Translations under genes and position numbers: made by a program
DNA from: CAVVVS01 sp963751355
Lineage (GTDB): Bacteria > Bacteroidota > Ignavibacteria > Ignavibacteriales > Ignavibacteriaceae
Assembly: GCA_963751355.1 (NCBI GenBank)
Contig: CAVVVS010000061.1
Coordinates: 55,059 to 119,058 of the forward strand
DNA length: 64,000 bases
Direction of reading: 5' to 3'
In this document: piece by piece, positions 27,858 through 35,767 of the stretch
Layout of the letters: every line of letters starts with the position of its first letter
Numbering within the stretch: position 1 is the stretch's first letter
Notes under the pieces: generated by a model
What the model was told of the DNA's origin: nothing
The model's input: only the letters and a program-made list of their open reading frames with translations
The model's database searches: none

Positions 27858-28436
27858 ATGATGGATATGAAACCACACTCAATGCCCAATGGAACCGGGT
27901 GGATTGAGGTAATTGCAGGATGTATGTTTAGCGGCAAAACAGAAGAACTTATTCGCCGGTTACGCCGTGCAAAAATTGCAAAGCAAAGGGTAAAAATTTT
28001 TAAACCTAAGATTGATACACGTTATTCTGAAACCGAAATTGTTTCACACAGCGAACAATCACTCCCTTCGGAACTAATAGTGGACACGAATGAAATCTTA
28101 GAATTAAGCAAAGATGCACAGGTAATAGGAATAGATGAAGCACAATTTTTCACGGATGATCTAGTGAAAATATGCAACGAATTGGCAAATCAGGGGAAAA
28201 GAGTTATAATCGCCGGATTAGATCAAGATTACAGGGGCGTCCCGTTCGACCCGATGCCTCAACTTTTAGCAATTGCAGAATATATTACAAAAACTTTGGC
28301 AATCTGTGTAGTATGCGGAAATCCCGCAGATAAGACACAAAGAAAAACCACATCAGCCGAACGCGTGGTTGTAGGTGCTTCCAATATATATGAAGCTCGC
28401 TGCAGAAAATGCCATTTTATTCCAAAAGAAAACTAG
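27858..28436 (+). CDS. tdk: Thymidine kinase
   Basis: Phosphorylates thymidine to dTMP. 192 aa, type II family: Walker A GCMFSGKTEEL, Walker B-like VIGIDEAQFF, and two Cys pairs CVVCG and CRKCH for the structural zinc of the lasso domain. It begins 46 bases after cdd, and the nucleoside transporter starts 8 bases after it, consistent with co-expressed uptake and phosphorylation of nucleosides. Two adjacent ATG codons are possible starts; the first is used. Confidence 0.95.
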   Translation: MMDMKPHSMPNGTGWIEVIAGCMFSGKTEELIRRLRRAKIAKQRVKIFKPKIDTRYSETEIVSHSEQSLPSELIVDTNEILELSKDAQVIGIDEAQFFTDDLVKICNELANQGKRVIIAGLDQDYRGVPFDPMPQLLAIAEYITKTLAICVVCGNPADKTQRKTTSAERVVVGASNIYEARCRKCHFIPKEN

Positions 28437-28444
28437 AGGCACAA

Positions 28445-29797
28445 ATGGATTTTATCTCTATTATTCGCGGAATTTTAGGAATCGTCCTTTTAGTTGGTAT
28501 TGCTTTTTTACTATCTAATAATAAGAGAAAAGTAAATTGGCGACTGGTATTTACCGGACTAGGTCTTCAGCTAATTTTTGCAATCCTGATTTTAAAAGGA
28601 GATAAGCTTGGACAGTATTTTACACCGCTTAGCTGGCCAAAAGATTTTTTTGCCTGGATAAGCGGTTTCTTTGTAGTTCTTCTAAATTTTACAACCGAAG
28701 GTGCTAAATTTGTGTTTGGTAACTTAGCAGTAAGTCCGGGTATTCAAGGCAGTTTGGGTTCATTTTTTGCATTCCAGGTATTACCCACAATTATATTCTT
28801 CGCAAGTTTGATGTCGGTACTTTATTATTTAGGAATAATGCAGCGGGTAGTTCAGGCAATGGCGTGGGTAATGGCAAAAGCAATGGGAACAAGCGGAGCG
28901 GAATCACTTTCATGCACTGCAAATATTTTTGTCGGTCAAACCGAAGCTCCGCTGATGGTAAAACCTTTTATAAAAGGTATGACAAAAAGCGAAATCCTAA
29001 CGATAATGGTGGGAGGAATGGCTACGATTGCAGGCGGTGTTATGGCGGCATACATTCAAATACTTGGTAATTCATACGCTCAAACTATGGGTATTGCACT
29101 TGATCAAGCAAGACAAATTTTTGCAACTCAATTACTGGGTGCTAGTGTAATGGCAGCACCTGCAGCTCTCGTTATTTCTAAAATAATGTTTCCTGAAGTT
29201 GAAGAACCCGAAACAAAAGGGACAGTAAAAATAAAGATTGAAAAAAACGCTTCCAACGTTATTGAAGCAGCCGCAAACGGTGCAGGTGACGGGTTAAATC
29301 TGTCACTAAACGTTGGCGCCATGTTGATCGCTTTTATCGCTTTCATTGCCCTGATAAATTATATTCTTCAAGGGTTAGGAGATTTTACAGGCTGGAATGA
29401 AGTGCTAAAAGCCACTTACGGTGAACCGCTCGACTTTCAACTTGTGATCGGTTTAATTTTACGTTATCTGGCTTTCGGTATCGGAGTACCTTGGCACGAT
29501 TCACTTCAATTCGGCAGTCTTTTAGGTACAAAAGTTGTCTTAAATGAGTTTGTAGCTTATCTTGAAATGGGAAAGATGATCGCCGCAAAAACATTAACCG
29601 ACAGTAAATCCATTTTAATGGCTACTTATGCTCTTTGCGGATTTGCAAATTTTAGTTCTATTGCTATACAAATTGGGGGATTAGGACCTCTAGCTCCCAG
29701 CAGAAAGAGTGATATTGCATCACTCGGAATCAAAGCAGTGATAGGAGGTTCTTTAGCAACTTTGATGACGGCGACTTTAGCGGGATTGTTAATGTAA
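28445..29797 (+). CDS. nupC: Concentrative nucleoside transporter, NupC family
   Basis: Cation-coupled nucleoside importer of the CNT family, 450 aa, about ten membrane segments. Signature GQTEAPLMVKPF and the nucleoside-recognition gate segments are intact. A start at 28409 inside tdk is open, but AGAGG upstream of the ATG at 28445 and the usual start MDFISIIRGILGI favour 28445. Placement after cdd and tdk supports a nucleoside substrate. Symbol by family; specificity (pyrimidine or broad) is not certain. Confidence 0.93.
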   Translation: MDFISIIRGILGIVLLVGIAFLLSNNKRKVNWRLVFTGLGLQLIFAILILKGDKLGQYFTPLSWPKDFFAWISGFFVVLLNFTTEGAKFVFGNLAVSPGIQGSLGSFFAFQVLPTIIFFASLMSVLYYLGIMQRVVQAMAWVMAKAMGTSGAESLSCTANIFVGQTEAPLMVKPFIKGMTKSEILTIMVGGMATIAGGVMAAYIQILGNSYAQTMGIALDQARQIFATQLLGASVMAAPAALVISKIMFPEVEEPETKGTVKIKIEKNASNVIEAAANGAGDGLNLSLNVGAMLIAFIAFIALINYILQGLGDFTGWNEVLKATYGEPLDFQLVIGLILRYLAFGIGVPWHDSLQFGSLLGTKVVLNEFVAYLEMGKMIAAKTLTDSKSILMATYALCGFANFSSIAIQIGGLGPLAPSRKSDIASLGIKAVIGGSLATLMTATLAGLLM

Positions 29798-30037
29798 GCT
29801 TTTTGTCCTGAAGCTTTAATCACTGAAATTATGCTGACAGCATATTGCGTAATGTTTCGATTTAAACAGGCATCGGTTATCGGTAGAAATAATTCGGTAA
29901 CATCTTAAAAATGAAAATCCGAGTCTCTAAATAAATAGTACAATTAGGAATGAAATTAATAACTATTTTACCCTGTTACATGACTCCGGTTAAATAATAT
30001 ATTTCGTGTAGGCAGTAATAATTTTGGGGCTGCAATT

Positions 30038-30859
30038 TTGGTTGACTTAAATTTTAAATACAAAAATATTATTAACTATCTTGAAAAATCATTTCAGGAA
30101 CAAATTGATATTGCATTAGTGCTCGGAAGCGGGTTGGGAGATTTTGCCGGTAGTGTAGATATCCAAAAATCAGTAAGTACAACTTCCCTACCCAGCTATC
30201 CGGCTTCCACAATTCCGGGACATGAGGGAAAAATTCATTTAGCAGAATACGAGGGGAAAAAACTTCTCCTTTTCCAGGGAAGAATACATTTTTATGAAGG
30301 GTATCATGTTTCACAGTGTATTCTACCCGCATTTATATCTCACAAATTAAATTGTAAAAAATTATTCTTAACAAATGCAGCAGGAGGAATAAATACAAAC
30401 TTTAAACCCGGTGATTTAATGCTAATTGAATCCTTCAACGGGATAAACATAAAAAAAGAGCTCACCAATTTGATAGGTGTTGCCGCATTCGAAGGGAAAG
30501 AAAAATTTTTCGATTTCCCCTCACAATCCTTTAATGAAAAAATTAAAGAAGCCGCACTTGAAGAAAAAATTTCCTTGAAAGAAGGCAATTACTGGTTTAC
30601 AAAAGGACCATCCTACGAAACACCTGCAGAAATTAAGATGATGGCTAAATTCGGGGGGGATGCCGTAGGAATGTCTACAGTTCACGAAGCAGTTTTAGCT
30701 GCTTATATGGGGCTCGAAGTTGCTTCGGTTTCATGCATAACTAATTATGCTGCAGGTATTTCCGGCAACAAGCTAAATCATACGGAAGTAACTGAAACAG
30801 CAAACAAGGTTAAAGATAAATTTGAACGATTAGTGAAAAAGACAATCGCACTTATTTAA
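30038..30859 (+). CDS. punA: Purine-nucleoside phosphorylase
   Basis: Cleaves inosine/guanosine with phosphate to base and ribose-1-phosphate. 273 aa, trimeric low-molecular-mass PNP type: LVLGSGLGDFA, FQGRIHFYEGY, LTNAAGGIN, GPSYETPAEI and VGMSTVHEA are all family motifs. No ATG is available at the normal position; TTG at 30038 follows GGGG at a reasonable spacing and gives a normal N-terminus. Separated from nupC by 240 bases, so it may have its own promoter although functionally linked. Confidence 0.93.
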   Translation: MVDLNFKYKNIINYLEKSFQEQIDIALVLGSGLGDFAGSVDIQKSVSTTSLPSYPASTIPGHEGKIHLAEYEGKKLLLFQGRIHFYEGYHVSQCILPAFISHKLNCKKLFLTNAAGGINTNFKPGDLMLIESFNGINIKKELTNLIGVAAFEGKEKFFDFPSQSFNEKIKEAALEEKISLKEGNYWFTKGPSYETPAEIKMMAKFGGDAVGMSTVHEAVLAAYMGLEVASVSCITNYAAGISGNKLNHTEVTETANKVKDKFERLVKKTIALI

Positions 30860-30937
30860 TCCATTCATAATCATGTCTTTAAGTCTCACCATAAGATAAA
30901 ACGCGGCAAAACTTTATTGCAGAAGTTTCTATTTTTA

Positions 30938-30968
30938 TTGACTTTCTTTGCCTATTAAGGTAATTTTG
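30938..30968 (+). promoter_or_regulatory. Putative vegetative promoter of secD (TTG-N20-TAnnTTTG)
   Basis: TTGAC at 30938 and TAATTTTG at 30961-30968, with 20 bases between TTG and the TA. This matches the Bacteroidota-type -33/-7 consensus (TTG and TAnnTTTG), 45 bases upstream of the secD ATG. Confidence 0.45.
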
Positions 30969-31012
30969 TTCTTTAATTAATTTTAAAACTCATTGGGAAG
31001 TAAAAGCTTAAT

Positions 31013-32938
31013 ATGAAAGAACTCAGATTCAGACTTATTCTCATTCTCGGTGCAATTGCTCTATCCTTATACCTTCTATACCCTACCTATCAGGACATAC
31101 AGTTCACGAAGCAGATGGATAAGACTCTTTCCGAAAGGAGACAAGATCTAAAGGCAGCAAACCCGGATATATCTAATGAAAAACTGGATACAAGAATTCA
31201 ATTATTATCCGACAGTCTTAAAAGCGTAAATCCTGAAATCGCTAAGGCTAGGTCTAAACGTATAAAATTAGGACTTGATCTCCAGGGCGGAATGCGGGTT
31301 GTGCTTGAAGTAAATACCGGTAAACTGTTAGAAAAAATTGCAAAAAATCCGGATGATGTATTCAAACGAATAATGAAAGAATCGGAAAAAGAAGCATCCC
31401 TCTCGGATGAGTCCGTAGTAGATATCGTTGCCCGTAAGCTTCAACAGCGTGGTATAAGATTAAGCAGATACTTTGGTAATATACGCCAAAGCGACAGTGA
31501 TATAATCAAGGATCTGAAAAAAGATGCAGAAGATGCTGTTTCCAGAGCAATCGAAATTATCAGGAACAGAGTTGACCAATACGGCGTGTCCGAGCCGACA
31601 ATTCAGCGCCAGGGAGACAGAAGAATAATTGTAGAACTCCCCGGAGTTGCTAGGGTTGAAGAAGCAAAACAGCTATTGCAGGGCACAGCCTTACTTGAAT
31701 TTAAAATGTTAAAAGAGCCGGACTTTGCTGTATCGGTAATGAAAAAAATTGACGAAGTTCTGGCAGGCGATACTTTAAAAACTGACACAACTGCAGTTGC
31801 CAAAGGCACAGAATCTGAAAAAGCTTCAAAGGCTAAACAAGATTCCACTGAAAACAAGCAGCTTACTGCAGAAGAATTTGCTAAAAAACATCCATTCTTC
31901 TCACTTGCAATTATCGATCCTAACAGTAAAACTGCCGATGCTTATGTAAAAGCTGATGAAAAAGACAGACTACAAATTTTGTTAAACAGACCCGATGTAC
32001 AAAGAGTTATTCCAAACAATACAGAATTTGATTTTTCTGCTAAGCCGATTGGAAAGCAAAATGGACAAGATATTTATGTTCTTTATTGCGTAAACAAAAC
32101 TCCCGAACTCACCGGTGGAGTTATTACAAATGCACAAGCAAATATTGACCCTCAAACATCCTCTCCTGTTGTTTCCATGGAAATGAACTCGGAAGGAGCA
32201 ACCGAATGGGCACGTATCACGGGTGCAAACGTAGGGAAAAGATGTGCGATAATATTAGACGGTGTTGTATATTCTGCTCCCGTTATTCAAGGGAAAATAC
32301 CCGGCGGACGATCTGAAATAAACGGTATGGCTAATCTTGAAGAGGCACAACTTCTGGCCATCGTGCTAAAAGCTGGTGCTCTTCCTGCCCCGGTAGATAT
32401 TATTGAAGAACGTACGGTTGGACCGTCATTAGGACAAGATTCAATCAATGCCGGTTTCAAATCTGTACTGATTGGTTATTTGTTAGTGGGATTTTTTATG
32501 ATATTGTACTACCGTCGTTCCGGTACTGTCGCTTCAGCATCCCTAATATTTACCATTCTGTTCATAATGGGGGTACTTGCCGGATTCGGAGCAACACTCA
32601 CATTGCCGGGTATAGCAGGCATCATTCTTACTATAGGTATGGCAGTGGATGCTAACGTGCTTATTTATGAAAGAATAAGAGAAGAATTAGCTACAGGCAA
32701 AACTATCAAGGCTTCGGTCGACAGTGGTTTTTCAAAAGCTAATTCTGCAATCGTTGACTCCAACATTACCACTTTTATTACCGGTATCATTCTCTACCAA
32801 TTTGGAACCGGTCCTGTACAAGGATTTGCACTTACTCTCATGATTGGTATAGTTGCAAGTTTGTTCAGTGCTTTGGTAATCGCCAGAGTTGTCTTCGATT
32901 TTATGGTAGCAAAGGGAATTAAAATAACTATTGGTTAA
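31013..32938 (+). CDS. secD: Protein translocase subunit SecD
   Basis: Membrane subunit that uses the proton gradient to aid the late steps of Sec export. 641 aa: first helix (about 5-25), GLDLQGGMRV motif, large P1 head domain, then five helices near the C-terminus (about 475-635) including AVDANVLIYERIREE. The P1 region carries a Lys/Thr/Glu/Ser-rich low-complexity insert at about 255-285 (KGTESEKASKAKQDS), not general in the family. secF follows after 29 bases. Confidence 0.96.
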   Translation: MKELRFRLILILGAIALSLYLLYPTYQDIQFTKQMDKTLSERRQDLKAANPDISNEKLDTRIQLLSDSLKSVNPEIAKARSKRIKLGLDLQGGMRVVLEVNTGKLLEKIAKNPDDVFKRIMKESEKEASLSDESVVDIVARKLQQRGIRLSRYFGNIRQSDSDIIKDLKKDAEDAVSRAIEIIRNRVDQYGVSEPTIQRQGDRRIIVELPGVARVEEAKQLLQGTALLEFKMLKEPDFAVSVMKKIDEVLAGDTLKTDTTAVAKGTESEKASKAKQDSTENKQLTAEEFAKKHPFFSLAIIDPNSKTADAYVKADEKDRLQILLNRPDVQRVIPNNTEFDFSAKPIGKQNGQDIYVLYCVNKTPELTGGVITNAQANIDPQTSSPVVSMEMNSEGATEWARITGANVGKRCAIILDGVVYSAPVIQGKIPGGRSEINGMANLEEAQLLAIVLKAGALPAPVDIIEERTVGPSLGQDSINAGFKSVLIGYLLVGFFMILYYRRSGTVASASLIFTILFIMGVLAGFGATLTLPGIAGIILTIGMAVDANVLIYERIREELATGKTIKASVDSGFSKANSAIVDSNITTFITGIILYQFGTGPVQGFALTLMIGIVASLFSALVIARVVFDFMVAKGIKITIG

Positions 32939-32967
32939 TTAACACGCTTTAAGGAGCACATTAATAA

Positions 32968-34110
32968 ATGCGATTATTCGAAAATCTTAAAATAGATTGG
33001 TTAGGTAAACGAAAAGCCTTCTATTTACTATCTACTTCTTTATTTATAATTGGTTGGGTAAGTGTAGTTATTCGCGGTTTCCATTTCGGAATCGATTTTA
33101 AAGGCGGTACCGAAATCGTTCTCCAATTTCAGAAACCAGTCAATATCAGCCAGATGAGAGGTTATGTAACAAATATCGGTTTGGGAAATCTTGAGTTAAA
33201 AACATTTGGCAGTGAAACCGGTGTTTTAGTTAGAACAGAGCTTCAAAGTGTACCCCCACAGGTTTATCCCAAAATTGTGAAAAGTATTAACAACGCCATA
33301 GAGAAAACGTTTCCGGGCTTAAATTACAATATAGTTGACTCAACCACTCTCAGTTCTGTTACTTATGCCCTACCGAATCCGGATACAACCAATGCTTTGA
33401 TTAATAAATTGTATAAGGCTGGATTCCAGACAGGCAAAGTGTCTGAAGAACCGGAAAATAAACAGATGGTAGTAGGTGTTTCTATTGCCGAATGGTTAAA
33501 AGATAACCTAAAACAAAAAATGCCCGATAATGATTTCAAGGTAATTAAGGAAGATCACGTAGGCCCGAAAGTCGGTAAAGAGTTAAAGCAGGATGCCATT
33601 ATTGCAATATTTCTCTCGTTAGTGGCAATTTTGATTTATCTTGCTTTCCGTTTCAAATTTATTTTTGCTTTCGGTGCGGTAATTGCACTTTTCCACGATA
33701 CTTTGATAACACTGGGATTATACGCCGCACTCTATGGTGTTATTCCCGGATTAAATCTTGAAATCGACCTAACTGTTGTTGCGGCATTTCTAACTCTTAT
33801 TGGATATTCTATTAACGATACGGTTATCGTATTCGATAGAGTTAGAGAAATGATGAAGATACATAAAACAATGCCGCTAATGGAAGTAATAAACCTCAGC
33901 GTTAGTAAAACGATGAGTCGTACAATGCTGACTGGAGGTACTACATTACTCACAGTAACCGTACTGCTAATTTTCGGTGGTGAAGTATTGAGAGCATTTG
34001 CATTTACCTTATTCTTCGGTATTATAATTGGTACTTACTCTTCTATTTTCGTGGCGAGTGCTCTTGTACTCGAATATGCATACAAAACAAAGAAAAAGAT
34101 TCAATTCTAA
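32968..34110 (+). CDS. secF: Protein translocase subunit SecF
   Basis: Partner of SecD in the SecDF complex. 380 aa with six helices: first helix, then FHFGIDFKGGTEIVLQF, an enlarged periplasmic domain (about 45-200), and a C-terminal bundle containing TLIGYSINDTVIVFDRVRE. A strong intrinsic terminator lies about 30 bases after the stop, closing the secDF operon. Confidence 0.96.
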   Translation: MRLFENLKIDWLGKRKAFYLLSTSLFIIGWVSVVIRGFHFGIDFKGGTEIVLQFQKPVNISQMRGYVTNIGLGNLELKTFGSETGVLVRTELQSVPPQVYPKIVKSINNAIEKTFPGLNYNIVDSTTLSSVTYALPNPDTTNALINKLYKAGFQTGKVSEEPENKQMVVGVSIAEWLKDNLKQKMPDNDFKVIKEDHVGPKVGKELKQDAIIAIFLSLVAILIYLAFRFKFIFAFGAVIALFHDTLITLGLYAALYGVIPGLNLEIDLTVVAAFLTLIGYSINDTVIVFDRVREMMKIHKTMPLMEVINLSVSKTMSRTMLTGGTTLLTVTVLLIFGGEVLRAFAFTLFFGIIIGTYSSIFVASALVLEYAYKTKKKIQF

Positions 34111-34137
34111 TACTCAATTTATTATTTAAACAAATTA

Positions 34138-34165
34138 AAGCCGGTAGTTTCATACCGGCTTTTTT
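34138..34165 (+). terminator. Intrinsic terminator of secDF
   Basis: Perfect 9-bp stem AAGCCGGTA (34138-34146) / TACCGGCTT (34153-34161), 6-base loop, then a run of T to 34165. Directly after secF. Confidence 0.93.
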
Positions 34166-34179
34166 ATTAGATTAAATTT

Positions 34180-34374
34180 ATGAAGAACTACGAAATTGAT
34201 GAAAAAGCCGGTCTAATAAAGTTCGAAGAAAAAGTTTTTGATCTGAGGAAAGTAAAAGCGCTGCTCAAAAAACAAAATGCCATGTTAATTGAAGCCCGGG
34301 CATGTCCGAATCATGTTTCCTACGTTCTCTCCGAAGAAGCCAAGCATTTGTTAAGAAGTTTGAAAGAAAATTAG
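34180..34374 (+). CDS. Small hypothetical protein
   Basis: 64-aa charged protein beginning MKNYEIDEKAGLIKFEEKVFDLRKVKALLKK... in outline, with one cysteine (ARACPNHV) and a helical C-terminus. Unrecognised. It lies just 15 bases after the secDF terminator, so it needs its own promoter or depends on readthrough. Codon choice looks like real coding sequence, but short length leaves doubt. Confidence 0.5.
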   Translation: MKNYEIDEKAGLIKFEEKVFDLRKVKALLKKQNAMLIEARACPNHVSYVLSEEAKHLLRSLKEN

Positions 34375-34614
34375 CAAATCTAAATAAATAACTTAATTTT
34401 GCCTTAACCGGCTAAGCCGCAGCCATTAATTACTGAATTATTTTTGGTTTTAATATTTGCATATGTACAATTTTGTACTATTTATGAATTATAAGGTACA
34501 AATCATACAACCATAATAAACACGCAAACAATCTTCCGGTATATTTTGATAAAAAACAAAAATATGATTTTGGGATATTACTTTTTCCTACTAATAAAAT
34601 TCAATAGTTTCGTT

Positions 34615-35583
34615 TTACGGAATTAGTGTCACCTTCCCGGTAGTTCTCCTATTCTCCAAATCATCCTGAGCAACGGAAGCATTTTTCAGGGGATATTCAG
34701 TAACATTCAAAAGTTTTAATTTGCCGGACTTAATCCAACCAAACAAGTCTTGTCCTCTTTCGGTTAGCTCTTCACGCGTTTGTGTATAATGTTTCAGAGA
34801 CGGTCTTGTTAAAAACAATGAACCTTTACTATTTAATAGTCGCGGGTCAAACGGCTCTACCGGTCCGCTTGCCTGTCCGAATAATACAAGGTATCCTCTC
34901 GGCATCAAACTATTTAGACTTTTTTCAAAAGTATCTTTACCTACGGAATCATATACTACATTCACTCCCCTCTCCTCCGTAATTCTTTTTACTTCGGTTT
35001 CAAAATCTTTTTCCGAATATAAAATCACTTCATCACACCCGGCTTTCTTTGCCAAATCGGCTTTTACCCTGGTAGAAACCGTTCCGATGACCTTTGCACC
35101 GTGAATCTTGGCAACCTGAGTTAACAGTAAACCGACACCGCCTGCAGCCGCATGCAGTAAACAAACATCCCCCGGTTTAAGGGGATATGTGGAACATGCA
35201 AGATAATGAGCAGTTAATCCCTGCAGCACTACAGCAGCAGCATCTTTTGTTGAAATTTCATCCGGTAATTTTAAAAGTTTCTTAGCCGGAATATTATTGT
35301 ACTCTGCGTATGCACCCATCACTCCCTCATAAGCAACTCTATCCCCTTTGGAAAATTCTTTTACATTTGAACCGATTTTTTCAACGATGCCGGCGCCCTC
35401 CTGCCCCGGAATGTAAGGCAACTGAGTTTTATAGAGACCGGTTCTATGATAAATGTCAACGAAGTTAACCCCGATTGCTTCATGTTTTACCAGTACTTCA
35501 TCATCGCTAATTTGGGGAATATCCGTTTCCTTATATACTAATTTTGAAACGTCGCCGTGTTCATATATTATTATTGCTTTCAT
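34615..35583 (-). CDS. Zinc-independent quinone oxidoreductase (MDR family)
   Basis: NADPH:quinone reductase-like member of the medium-chain dehydrogenase family, 322 aa. It has IPGQEGAG for the GroES-like fold and nucleotide-binding HAAAGGVGLLLTQVAK. The zinc-binding cysteines of alcohol dehydrogenases are missing, as in QorA/zeta-crystallin types. Probably a single-gene unit upstream of, and on the same strand as, nothing related. Activity on quinones or reactive enals is inferred from family. Confidence 0.9.
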   Translation of the reverse strand: MKAIIIYEHGDVSKLVYKETDIPQISDDEVLVKHEAIGVNFVDIYHRTGLYKTQLPYIPGQEGAGIVEKIGSNVKEFSKGDRVAYEGVMGAYAEYNNIPAKKLLKLPDEISTKDAAAVVLQGLTAHYLACSTYPLKPGDVCLLHAAAGGVGLLLTQVAKIHGAKVIGTVSTRVKADLAKKAGCDEVILYSEKDFETEVKRITEERGVNVVYDSVGKDTFEKSLNSLMPRGYLVLFGQASGPVEPFDPRLLNSKGSLFLTRPSLKHYTQTREELTERGQDLFGWIKSGKLKLLNVTEYPLKNASVAQDDLENRRTTGKVTLIP

Positions 35584-35767
35584 TTATACCTTCGCTTTAA
35601 TATAAATAAATTAGAATAGATTACATTTAAAGAATTATCAAACATTCAACAAAAAATTTAATCGATTTAAATTTAAGAAACTTACTTTTTGGAATATTTA
35701 ATCATAAAAAAATTATAGATGACTAGTTTTGAAAGGCAGTACCGGAATTTAACAAAGATCTGTTGAA